In this document: positions 36,941-49,245 of the stretch, piece by piece
How positions within the stretch are numbered: the stretch's first letter is position 1
Layout: every line of letters starts with the position of its first letter
Assembly: GCA_964020085.1 (NCBI GenBank)
Contig: CAXHUQ010000829.1
Span: 232,292-296,291, forward strand
Source: Micromussa lordhowensis
Taxonomy: Eukaryota > Cnidaria > Anthozoa > Scleractinia > Lobophylliidae
Direction: 5' to 3'
Length of the DNA stretch: 64,000 nucleotides
The notes under the pieces: generated by a model
Told to the model about the DNA's origin: nothing
The model's database searches: none
Seen by the model: only the letters and a program-made list of their open reading frames with translations
Translations under genes and position numbers: made by a program

Positions 36941-39900
36941 GCTAACCAGCCCGTTTGCTAATTAGCCGAACTTTGCGCGCGTCGCAACTTTGCAAACTAA
37001 TACCACCAAAGCACTCCCGGGGTCGGTCCGGGTCCAAATGCGAAGTATCGGAGCTGCGCGAAATCTCCCACTATGCTAATCAGCCCGCAGATCCCCAGGC
37101 GTGGCCGGCTGGCTGACTCGTTAGCCGAGCTTGACGCGTGTCGCAACTTGGCAAACTAATGGCACCAAAGCACTCCTGGGGTGGGTCCGGGTCCACATGC
37201 AAAGTTTCGGAGCTGCGCGACATCTCGCACTATGCTAACCAGCCCGTTTGCTAATTAGCCGAACTTTGCGCGCGTCGCAACTTTGCAAACTAATACCACC
37301 AAAGCACTCCCAGGGTCGGTCCGGGTCCAAATGCGAAGTATCGGAGCTGCGCGAAATCTCCCACTATGCTAATCAGCCCGCAGATCCCCAGGCGTGGCCG
37401 GCTGGCTGACTCGTTAGCCGAGCTTGACGCGTGTCGCAACTTGGCAAACTAATGGCACCAAAGCACTCCTGGGGTGGGTCCGGGTCCACATGCAAAGTTT
37501 CGGAGCTGCGCGACATCTCGCACTATGCTAACCAGCCCGTTTGCTAATTAGCCGAACTTTGCGCGCGTCGCAACTTTGCAAACTAATACCACCAAAGCAC
37601 TCCCGGGGTCGGTCCGGGGCCAAATGCAAAGTATCGGAGCTGCGCGAAATCTCCCACTATGCTAATCAGCCCGCAGATCCCCAGGCGTGGCCGGCTGGCT
37701 GACTCGTTAGCCGAGCTTGACGCGTGTTGCAACTTGGCAAACTAATGGCACCAAAGCACTCCTGGGGTGGGTCCGGGTCCACATGCAAAGTTTCGGAGCT
37801 GCGCGACATCTCGCACTATGCTAACCAGCCCGTTTGCTAATTAGCCGAACTTTGCGCGCGTCGCAACTTTGCAAACTAATACCACCAAAGCACTCCCGGG
37901 GTCGGTCCGGGTCCAAATGCGAAGTATCGGAGCTGCGCGAAATCTCCCACTATGCTAATCAGCCCGCAGATCCCCAGGCGTGGCCGGCTGGCTGACTCGT
38001 TAGCCGAGCTTGACGCGTGTCGCAACTTGGCAAACTAATGGCACCAAAGCACTCCTGGGGTGGGTCCGGGTCCACATGCAAAGTTTCGGAGCTGCGCGAC
38101 ATCTCGCACTATGCTAACCAGCCCGTTTGCTAATTAGCCGAACTTTGCGCGTGTCGCAACTTTGCAAACTAATACCACCAAAGCACTCCCGGGGTCGGTC
38201 CGGGTCCAAATGCGAAGTATCGGAGCTGCGCGAAATCTCCCACTATGCTAATCAGCCCGCAGATCCCCAGGCGTGGCCGGCTGGCTGACTCGTTAGCCGA
38301 GCTTGACGCGTGTCGCAACTTGGCAAACTAATGGCACCAAAGCACTCCTGGGGTGGGTCCGGGTCCACATGCAAAGTTTCGGAGCTGCGCGACATCTCGC
38401 ACTATGCTAACCAGCCCGTTTGCTAATTAGCCGAACTTTGCGCGCGTCGCAACTTTGCAAACTAATACCACCAAAGCACTCCCGGGGTCGGTCCGGGTCC
38501 AAATGCGAAGTATCGGAGCTGCGCGAAATCTCCCACTATGCTAATCAGCCCGCAGATCCCCAGGCGTGGCCGGCTGGCTGACTCGTTAGCCGAGCTTGAC
38601 GCGTGTCGCAACTTGGCAAACTAATGGCACCAAAGCACTCCTGGGGTGGGTCCGGGTCCACATGCAAAGTTTCGGAGCTGCGCGACATCTCGCACTATGC
38701 TAACCAGCCCGTTTGCTAATTAGCCGAACTTTGCGCGCGTCGCAACTTTGCAAACTAATACCACCAAAGCACTCCCGGGGTCGGTCCGGGTCCAAATGCG
38801 AAGTATCGGAGCTGCGCGAAATCTCCCACTATGCTAATCAGCCCGCAGATCCCCAGGCGTGGCCGGCTGGCTGACTCGTTAGCCGAGCTTGACGCGTGTC
38901 GCAACTTGGCAAACTAATGGCACCAAAGCACTCCTGGGGTGGGTCCGGGTCCACATGCAAAGTTTCGGAGCTGCGCGACATCTCGCACTATGCTAACCAG
39001 CCCGTTTGCTAATTAGCCGAACTTTGCGCGCGTCGCAACTTTGCAAACTAATACCACCAAAGCACTCCCGGGGTCGGTCCGGGTCCAAATGCGAAGTATC
39101 GGAGCTGCGCGAAATCTCCCACTATGCTAATCAGCCCGCAGATCCCCAGGCGTGGCCGGCTGGCTGACTCGTTAGCCGAGCTTGACGCGTGTCGCAACTT
39201 GGCAAACTAATGGCACCAAAGCACTCCTGGGGTGGGTCCGGGTCCACATGCAAAGTTTCGGAGCTGCGCGACATCTCGCACTATGCTAACCAGCCCGTTT
39301 GCTAATTAGCCGAACTTTGCGCGCGTCGCAACTTTGCAAACTAATACCACCAAAGCACTCCCGGGGTCGGTCCGGGTCCAAATGCGAAGTATCGGAGCTG
39401 CGCGAAATCTCCCACTATGCTAATCAGCCCGCAGATCCCCAGGCGTGGCCGGCTGGCTGACTCGTTAGCCGAGCTTGACGCGTGTCGCAACTTGGCAAAC
39501 TAATGGCACCAAAGCACTCCTGGGGTGGGTCCGGGTCCACATGCAAAGTTTCGGAGCTGCGCGACATCTCGCACTATGCTAACCAGCCCGTTTGCTAATT
39601 AGCCGAACTTTGCGCGCGTCGCAACTTTGCAAACTAATACCACCAAAGCACTCCCGGGGTCGGTCCGGGTCCAAATGCGAAGTATCGGAGCTGCGCGAAA
39701 TCTCCCACTATGCTAATCAGCCCGCAGATCCCCAGGCGTGGCCGGCTGGCTGACTCGTTAGCCGAGCTTGACGCGTGTCGCAACTTGGCAAACTAATGGC
39801 ACCAAAGCACTCCTGGGGTGGGTCCGGGTCCACATGCAAAGTTTCGGAGCTGCGCGACATCTCGCACTATGCTAACCAGCCCGTTTGCTAATTAGCCGAA

Positions 39901-42900
39901 CTTTGCGCGCGTCGCAACTTTGCAAACTAATACCACCAAAGCACTCCCGGGGTCGGTCCGGGTCCAAATGCGAAGTATCGGAGCTGCGCGAAATCTCCCA
40001 CTATGCTAATCAGCCCGCAGATCCCCAGGCGTGGCCGGCTGGCTGACTCGTTAGCCGAGCTTGACGCGTGTCGCAACTTGGCAAACTAATGGCACCAAAG
40101 CACTCCTGGGGTGGGTCCGGGTCCACATGCAAAGTTTCGGAGCTGCGCGACATCTCGCACTATGCTAACCAGCCCGTTTGCTAATTAGCCGAACTTTGCG
40201 CGCGTCGCAACTTTGCAAACTAATACCACCAAAGCACTCCCGGGGTCGGTCCGGGTCCAAATGCGAAGTATCGGAGCTGCGCGAAATCTCCCACTATGCT
40301 AATCAGCCCGCAGATCCCCAGGCGTGGCCGGCTGGCTGACTCGTTAGCCGAGCTTGACGCGTGTCGCAACTTGGCAAACTAATGGCACCAAAGCACTCCT
40401 GGGGTGGGTCCGGGTCCACATGCAAAGTTTCGGAGCTGCGCGACATCTCGCACTATGCTAACCAGCCCGTTTGCTAATTAGCCGAACTTTGCGCGCGTCG
40501 CAACTTTGCAAACTAATACCACCAAAGCACTCCCGGGGTCGGTCCGGGTCCAAATGCGAAGTATCGGAGCTGCGCGAAATCTCCCACTATGCTAATCAGC
40601 CCGCAGATCCCCAGGCGTGGCCGGCTGGCTGACTCGTTAGCCGAGCTTGACGCGTGTCGCAACTTGGCAAACTAATGGCACCAAAGCACTCCTGGGGTGG
40701 GTCCGGGTCCACATGCAAAGTTTCGGAGCTGCGCGACATCTCGCACTATGCTAACCAGCCCGTTTGCTAATTAGCCGAACTTTGCGCGCGTCGCAACTTT
40801 GCAAACTAATACCACCAAAGCACTCCCGGGGTCGGTCCGGGTCCAAATGCGAAGTATCGGAGCTGCGCGAAATCTCCCACTATGCTAATCAGCCCGCAGA
40901 TCCCCAGGCGTGGCCGGCTGGCTGACTCGTTAGCCGAGCTTGACGCGTGTCGCAACTTGGCAAACTAATGGCACCAAAGCACTCCTGGGGTGGGTCCGGG
41001 TCCACATGCAAAGTTTCGGAGCTGCGCGACATCTCGCACTATGCTAACCAGCCCGTTTGCTAATTAGCCGAACTTTGCGCGCGTCGCAACTTTGCAAACT
41101 AATACCACCAAAGCACTCCCGGGGTCGGTCCGGGTCCAAATGCGAAGTATCGGAGCTGCGCGAAATCTCCCACTATGCTAATCAGCCCGCAGATCCCCAG
41201 GCGTGGCCGGCTGGCTGACTCGTTAGCCGAGCTTGACGCGTGTCGCAACTTGGCAAACTAATGGCACCAAAGCACTCCTGGGGTGGGTCCGGGTCCACAT
41301 GCAAAGTTTCGGAGCTGCGCGACATCTCGCACTATGCTAACCAGCCCGTTTGCTAATTAGCCGAACTTTGCGCGCGTCGCAACTTTGCAAACTAATACCA
41401 CCAAAGCACTCCCGGGGTCGGTCCGGGTCCAAATGCGAAGTATCGGAGCTGCGCGAAATCTCCCACTATGCTAATCAGCCCGCAGATCCCCAGGCGTGGC
41501 CGGCTGGCTGACTCGTTAGCCGAGCTTGACGCGTGTCGCAACTTGGCAAACTAATGGCACCAAAGCACTCCTGGGGTGGGTCCGGGTCCACATGCAAAGT
41601 TTCGGAGCTGCGCGACATCTCGCACTATGCTAACCAGCCCGTTTGCTAATTAGCCGAACTTTGCGCGCGTCGCAACTTTGCAAACTAATACCACCAAAGC
41701 ACTCCCGGGGTCGGTCCGGGTCCAAATGCGAAGTATCGGAGCTGCGCGAAATCTCCCACTATGCTAATCAGCCCGCAGATCCCCAGGCGTGGCCGGCTGG
41801 CTGACTCGTTAGCCGAGCTTGACGCGTGTCGCAACTTGGCAAACTAATGGCACCAAAGCACTCCTGGGGTGGGTCCGGGTCCACATGCAAAGTTTCGGAG
41901 CTGCGCGACATCTCGCACTATGCTAACCAGCCCGTTTGCTAATTAGTCGAACTTTGCGCGCGTCGCAACTTTGCAAACTAATACCACCAAAGCACTCCCG
42001 GGGTCGGTCCGGGTCCAAATGCGAAGTATCGGAGCTGCGCGAAATCTCCCACTATGCTAATCAGCCCGCAGATCCCCAGGCGTGGCCGGCTGGCTGACTC
42101 GTTAGCCGAGCTTGACGCGTGTCGCAACTTGGCAAACTAATGGCACCAAAGCACTCCTGGGGTGGGTCCGGGTCCACATGCAAAGTTTCGGAGCTGCGCG
42201 ACATCTCGCACTATGCTAACCAGCCCGTTTGCTAATTAGCCGAACTTTGCGCGCGTCGCAACTTTGCAAACTAATACCACCAAAGCACTCCCGGGGTCGG
42301 TCCGGGTCCAAATGCGAAGTATCGGAGCTGTGCGAAATCTCCCACTATGCTAATCAGCCCGCAGATCGCCAGGCGTGGCCGGCTGGCTGACTCGTTAGCC
42401 GAGCTTGACGCGTGTCGCAACTTGGCAAACTAATGGCACCAAAGCACTCCTGGGGTGGGTCCGGGTCCACATGCAAAGTTTCGGAGCTGCGCGACATCTC
42501 GCACTATGCTAACCAGCCCGTTTGCTAATTAGCCGAACTTTGCGCGCGTCGCAACTTTGCAAACTAATACCACCAAAGCACTCCCGGGGTCGGTCCGGGT
42601 CCAAATGCGAAGTATCGGAGCTGCGCGAAATCTCCCACTATGCTAATCAGCCCGCAGATCCCCAGGCGTGGCCGGCTGGCTGACTCGTTAGCCGAGCTTG
42701 ACGCGTGTCGCAACTTGGCAAACTAATGGCACCAAAGCACTCCTGGGGTGGGTCCGGGTCCACATGCAAAGTTTCGGAGCTGCGCGACATCTCGCACTAT
42801 GCTAACCAGCCCGTTTGCTAATTAGCCGAACTTTGCGCGCGTCGCAACTTTGCAAACTAATACCACCAAAGCACTCCCGGGGTCGGTCCGGGTCCAAATG

Positions 42901-44851
42901 CGAAGTATCGGAGCTGCGCGAAATCTCCCACTATGCTAATCAGCCCGCAGATCCCCAGGCGTGGCCGGCTGGCTGACTCGTTAGCCGAGCTTGACGCGTG
43001 TCGCAACTTGGCAAACTAATGGCACCAAAGCACTCCTGGGGTGGATCCGGGTCCACATGCAAAGTTTCGGAGCTGCGCGACATCTCGCACTATGCTAACC
43101 AGCCCGTTTGCTAATTAGCCGAACTTTGCGCGCGTCGCAACTTTGCAAACTAATACCACCAAAGCACTCCCGGGGTCGGTCCGGGTCCAAATGCGAAGTA
43201 TCGGAGCTGCGCGAAATCTCCCACTATGCTAATCAGCCCGCAGATCCCCAGGCGTGGCCGGCTGGCTGACTCGTTAGCCGAGCTTGACGCGTGTCGCAAC
43301 TTGGCAAACTAATGGCACCAAAGCACTCCTGGGGTGGGTCCGGGTCCACATGCAAAGTTTCGGAGCTGCGCGACATCTCGCACTATGCTAACCAGCCCGT
43401 TTGCTAATTAGCCGAACTTTGCGCGCGTCGCAACTTTGCAAACTAATACCACCAAAGCACTCCCGGGGTCGGTCCGGGTCCAAATGCGAAGTATCGGAGC
43501 TGCGCGAAATCTCCCACTATGCTAATCAGCCCGCAGATCCCCAGGCGTGGCCGGCTGGCTGACTCGTTAGCCGAGCTTGACGCGTGTCGCAACTTGGCAA
43601 ACTAATGGCACCAAAGCACTCCTGGGGTGGGTCCGGGTCCACATGCAAAGTTTCGGAGCTGCGCGACATCTCGCACTATGCTAACCAGCCCGTTTGCTAA
43701 TTAGCCGAACTTTGCGCGCGTCGCAACTTTGCAAACTAATACCACCAAAGCACTCCCGGGGTCGGTCCGGGTCCAAATGCGAAGTATCGGAGCTGCGCGA
43801 AATCTCCCACTATGCTAATCAGCCCGCAGATCCCCAGGCGTGGCCGGCTGGCTGACTCGTTAGCCGAGCTTGACGCGTGTCGCAACTTGGCAAACTAATG
43901 GCACCAAAGCACTCCTGGGGTGGGTCCGGGTCCACATGCAAAGTTTCGGAGCTGCGCGACATCTCGCACTATGCTAACCAGCCCGTTTGCTAATTAGCCG
44001 AACTTTGCGCGCGTCGCAACTTTGCAAACTAATACCACCAAAGCACTCCCGGGGTCGGTCCGGGTCCAAATGCGAAGTATCGGAGCTGCGCGAAATCTCC
44101 CACTATGCTAATCAGCCCGCAGATCCCCAGGCGTGGCCGGCTGGCTGACTCGTTAGCCGAGCTTGACGCGTGTCGCAACTTGGCAAATTAATGGCACCAA
44201 AGCACTCCTGGGGTGGGTCCGGGTCCACATGCAAAGTTTCGGAGCTGCGCGACATCTCGCACTATGCTAACCAGCCCGTTTGCTAATTAGCCGAACTTTG
44301 CGCGCGTCGCAACTTTGCAAACTAATACCACCAAAGCACTCCCGGGGTCGGTCCGGGTCCAAATGCGAAGTATCGGAGCTGCGCGAAATCTCCCACTATG
44401 CTAATCAGCCCGCAGATCCCCAGGCGTGGCCGGCTGGCTGACTCGTTAGCCGAGCTTGACGCGTGTCGCAACTTGGCAAACTAATGGCACCAAAGCACTC
44501 CTGGGGTGGGTCCGGGTCCACATGCAAAGTTTCGGAGCTGCGCGACATCTCGCACTATGCTAACCAGCCCGTTTGCTAATTAGCCGAACTTTGCGCGCGT
44601 CGCAACTTTGCAAACTAATACCACCAAAGCACTCCCGGGGTCGGTCCGGGTCCAAATGCGAAGTATCGGAGCTGCGCGAAATCTCCCACTATGCTAATCA
44701 GCCCGCAGATCCCCAGGCGTGGCCGGCTGGCTGACTCGTTAGCCGAGCTTGACGCGTGTCGCAACTTGGCAAACTAATGGCACCAAAGCACTCCTGGGGT
44801 GGGTCCGGGTCCACATGCAAAGTTTCGGAGCTGCGCGACATCTCGCACTAT
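36941..44851. repeat. Homogeneous array segment
   Basis: About 27 dimers with few changes. Those I saw are scattered and mostly single: 37312, 37619, 37628, 37728, 38152, 41947 (TTAGTCGAAC), 42331 (GCTGTGCG), 42367, 43045 and 44187 (CAAATTAATGG). From about 38,153 to 41,946 I saw none, a run of nearly 13 identical dimers. The markers of the ordered series are almost all missing. The CAAATTAATGG at 44184 sits 18,191 bp after the one at 25993, the same offset as the markers that follow it, so the right end of this segment rejoins the ordered series. Confidence 0.8.
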
Positions 44852-47800
44852 GCTAACCAGCCCGTTTGCTAATTAACCGAACTTTGCGCGCGTCGCAACT
44901 TTGCAAACTAATAACACCAAAGCACTCCTGGGGTCCGTCCGGGTCCAAATGCGAAGTATCGGAGCTGCGCGAAATCTCCCACTATGCTAATCAGCCCGCA
45001 GATCCCCAGGCGTGGCCGGCTGGCTGACTCGTTAGCCGAGCTTGACACGTGTCGCAACTTGGCAAACTAATGGCACCAAAGCACTCCTGGGGTGGGTCCG
45101 GGTCCACATGCAAAGTTTCGGAGCTGCGCGACATCTCGCACTATGCTAACCAGCCCGTTTGCTAATTAGCCGAACTTTGCGCGCGTCGCAACTTTGCAAA
45201 CTAATACCACCAAAGCACTCCCGGGGTCGGTCCGGGTCCAAATGCGAAGTATCGGAGCTGCGCGAAATCTCCCACTATGCTAATCAGCCCGCAGATCCCC
45301 AGGCGTGGCCGGCTGGCTGACTCGTTAGCCGAGCTTGACGCGTGTCGCAACTTGGCAAACTAATGGCACCAAAGCACTCCTGGGGTGGGTCCGGGTCCAC
45401 ATGCAAAGTTTCGGAGCTGCGCGACATCTCGCACTATGCTAACCAGCCCGTTTGCTAATTAGCCGAACTTTGCGCGCGTCGCAACTTTGCAAACTAATAC
45501 CACCAAAGCACTCCCGGGGTCGGTCCGGGTCCAAATGCGAAGTATCGGAGCTGCGCGAAATCTCCCACTATGCTAATCAGCCCGCAGATCCCCAGGCGTG
45601 GCCGGCTGGCTGACTCGTTAGCCGAGCTTGACGCGTGTCGCAACTTGGCAAACTAATGGCACCAAAGCACTCCTGGGGTGGGTCCGGGTCCACATGCAAA
45701 GTTTCGGAGCTGCGCGACCTCTCGCACTATGCTAACCAGCCCGTTTGCTAATTAGCCGAACTTTGCGCGCGTCGCAACTTTGCAAACTAATACCACCAAA
45801 GCACTCCCGGGGTCGGTCCGGGTCCAAATGCGAAGTATCGGAGCTGCGCGAAATCTCCCACTATGCTAATCAGCCCGCAGATCCCCAGGCGTGGCCGGCT
45901 GGCTGACTCGTTAGCCGAGCTTGACGCGTGTCGCAACTTGGCAAACTAATGGCACCAAAGCACTCCTGGGGTGGGTCCGGGTCCACATGCAAAGTTTCGG
46001 AGCTGCGCGACATCTCGCACTATGCTAACCAGCCCGTTTGCTAATTAGCCGAACTTTGCGCGCGTCGCAACTTTGCAAACTAATACCACCAAAGCACTCC
46101 CGGGGTCGGTCCGGGTCCAAATGCGAAGTATCGGAGCTGCGCGAAATCTCCCACTATGCTAATCAGCCCGCAGATCCCCAGGCGTGGCCGGCTGGCTGAC
46201 TCGTTAGCCGAGCTTGACGCGTGTCGCAACTTGGCAAACTAATGGCACCAAAGCACTCCTGGGGTGGGTCCGGGTCCACATGCAAAGTTTCGGAGCTGCG
46301 CGACATCTCGCACTATGCTAACCAGCCCGTTTGCTAATTAACCGAACTTTGCGCGCGTCGCAACTTTGCAAACTAATAACACCAAAGCACTCCTGGGGTC
46401 CGTCCGGGTCCAAATGCGAAGTATCGGAGCTGCGCGAAATCTCCCACTATGCTAATCAGCCCGCAGATCCCCAGGCGTGGCCGGCTGGCTGACTCGTTAG
46501 CCGAGCTTGACACGTGTCGCAACTTGGCAAACTAATGGCACCAAAGCACTCCTGGGGTGGGTCCGGGTCCACATGCAAAGTTTCGGAGCTGCGCGACATC
46601 TCGCACTATGCTAACCAGCCCGTTTGCTAATTAGCCGAACTTTGCGCGCGTCGCAACTTTGCAAACTAATACCACCAAAGCACTCCCGGGGTCGGTCCGG
46701 GTCCAAATGCGAAGTATCGGAGCTGCGCGAAATCTCCCACTATGCTAATCAGCCCGCAGATCCCCAGGCGTGGCCGGCTGGCTGACTCGTTAGCCGAGCT
46801 TGACGCGTGTCGCAACTTGGCAAACTAATGGCACCAAAGCACTCCTGGGGTGGGTCCGGGTCCACATGCAAAGTTTCGGAGCTGCGCGACATCTCGCACT
46901 ATGCTAACCAGCCCGTTTGCTAATTAGCCGAACTTTGCGCGCGTCGCAACTTTGCAAACTAATACCACCAAAGCACTCCCGGGGTCGGTCCGGGTCCAAA
47001 TGCGAAGTATCGGAGCTGCGCGAAATCTCCCACTATGCTAATCAGCCCGCAGATCCCCAGGCGTGGCCGGCTGGCTGACTCGTTAGCCGAGCTTGACGCG
47101 TGTCGCAACTTGGCAAACTAATGGCACCAAAGCACTCCTGGGGTGGGTCCGGGTCCACATGCAAAGTTTCGGAGCTGCGCGACCTCTCGCACTATGCTAA
47201 CCAGCCCGTTTGCTAATTAGCCGAACTTTGCGCGCGTCGCAACTTTGCAAACTAATACCACCAAAGCACTCCCGGGGTCGGTCCGGGTCCAAATGCGAAG
47301 TATCGGAGCTGCGCGAAATCTCCCACTATGCTAATCAGCCCGCAGATCCCCAGGCGTGGCCGGCTGGCTGACTCGTTAGCCGAGCTTGACGCGTGTCGCA
47401 ACTTGGCAAACTAATGGCACCAAAGCACTCCTGGGGTGGGTCCGGGTCCACATGCAAAGTTTCGGAGCTGCGCGACATCTCGCACTATGCTAACCAGCCC
47501 GTTTGCTAATTAGCCGAACTTTGCGCGCGTCGCAACTTTGCAAACTAATACCACCAAAGCACTCCCGGGGTCGGTCCGGGTCCAAATGCGAAGTATCGGA
47601 GCTGCGCGAAATCTCCCACTATGCTAATCAGCCCGCAGATCCCCAGGCGTGGCCGGGTGGCTGACTCGTTAGCCGAGCTTGACGCGTGTCGCAACTTGGC
47701 AAACTAATGGCACCAAAGCACTCCTGGGGTGGGTCCGGGTCCACATGCAAAGTTTCGGAGCTGCGCGACATCTCGCACTATGCTAACCAGCCCGTTTGCT

Positions 47801-49245
47801 AATTAGCCGAACTTTGCGCGCGTCGCAACTTTGCAAACTAATACCACCAAAGCACTCCCGGGGTCGGTCCGGGTCCAAATGCGAAGTATCGGAGCTGCGC
47901 GAAATCTCCCACTATGCTAATCAGCCCGCAGATCCCCAGGCGTGGCCGGCTGGCTGACTCGTTAGCCGAGCTTGACGCGTGTCGCAACTTGGCAAACTAA
48001 TGGCACCAAAGCACTCCTGGGGTGGGTCCGGGTCCACATGCAAAGTTTCGGAGCTGCGCGACATCTCGCACTATGCTAACCAGCCCGTTTGCTAATTAGC
48101 CGAACTTTGCGCGCGTCGCAACTTTGCAAACTAATACCACCAAAGCACTCCCGGGGTCGGTCCGGGTCCAAATGCGAAGTATCGGAGCTGCGCGAAATCT
48201 CCCACTATGCTAATCAGCCCGCAGATCCCCAGGCGTGGCCGGCTGGCTGACTCGTTAGCCGAGCTTGACGCGTGTCGCAACTTGGCAAACTAATGGCACC
48301 AAAGCACTCCTGGGGTGGGTCCGGGTCCACATGCAAAGTTTCGGAGCTGCGCGACCTCTCGCACTATGCTAACCAGCCCGTTTGCTAATTAGCCGAACTT
48401 TGCGCGCGTCGCAACTTTGCAAACTAATACCACCAAAGCACTCCCGGGGTCGGTCCGGGTCCAAATGCGAAGTATCGGAGCTGCGCGAAATCTCCCACTA
48501 TGCTAATCAGCCCGCAGATCCCCAGGCGTGGCCGGCTGGCTGACTCGTTAGCCGAGCTTGACGCGTGTCGCAACTTGGCAAACTAATGGCACCAAAGCAC
48601 TCCTGGGGTGGGTCCGGGTCCACATGCAAAGTTTCGGAGCTGCGCGACATCTCGCACTATGCTAACCAGCCCGTTTGCTAATTAGCCGAACTTTGCGCGC
48701 GTCGCAACTTTGCAAACTAATACCACCAAAGCACTCCCGGGGTCGGTCCGGGTCCAAATGCGAAGTATCGGAGCTGCGCGAAATCTCCCACTATGCTAAT
48801 CAGCCCGCAGATCCCCAGGCGTGGCCGGGTGGCTGACTCGTTAGCCGAGCTTGACGCGTGTCGCAACTTGGCAAACTAATGGCACCAAAGCACTCCTGGG
48901 GTGGGTCCGGGTCCACATGCAAAGTTTCGGAGCTGCGCGACATCTCGCACTATGCTAACCAGCCCGTTTGCTAATTAGCCGAACTTTGCGCGCGTCGCAA
49001 CTTTGCAAACTAATACCACCAAAGCACTCCCGGGGTCGGTCCGGGTCCAAATGCGAAGTATCGGAGCTGCGCGAAATCTCCCACTATGCTAATCAGCCCG
49101 CAGATCCCCAGGCGTGGCCGGCTGGCTGACTCGTTAGCCGAGCTTGACGCGTGTCGCAACTTGGCAAACTAATGGCACCAAAGCACTCCTGGGGTGGGTC
49201 CGGGTTTACATGCAAAGTTTCGGAGCGGCGCGACATCTCGCACTA
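44852..49245. repeat. Nested 5-dimer and 4-dimer duplications
   Basis: A 1,465-bp (5-dimer) tract at 44852-46316 recurs at 46317-47781, with TTAACC, ATAACACC (44911; 46376), GTCCGTCC, CACGTG (45046; 46511) and GACCTCTCGC (45716; 47181). Then a 1,172-bp (4-dimer) shift copies GACCTCTCGC to 48353 and GGCCGGGTGG from 47651 to 48823. GGCCGGGTGG is absent at the matching place in the first 5-dimer copy, so it arose after the 5-dimer event and before the 4-dimer event. The first copy matches 26.7-27.5 kb at offset 18,191 bp. The segment ends at the GTTTACATGC/GAGCGGCG B monomer near 49206-49230. Confidence 0.88.
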
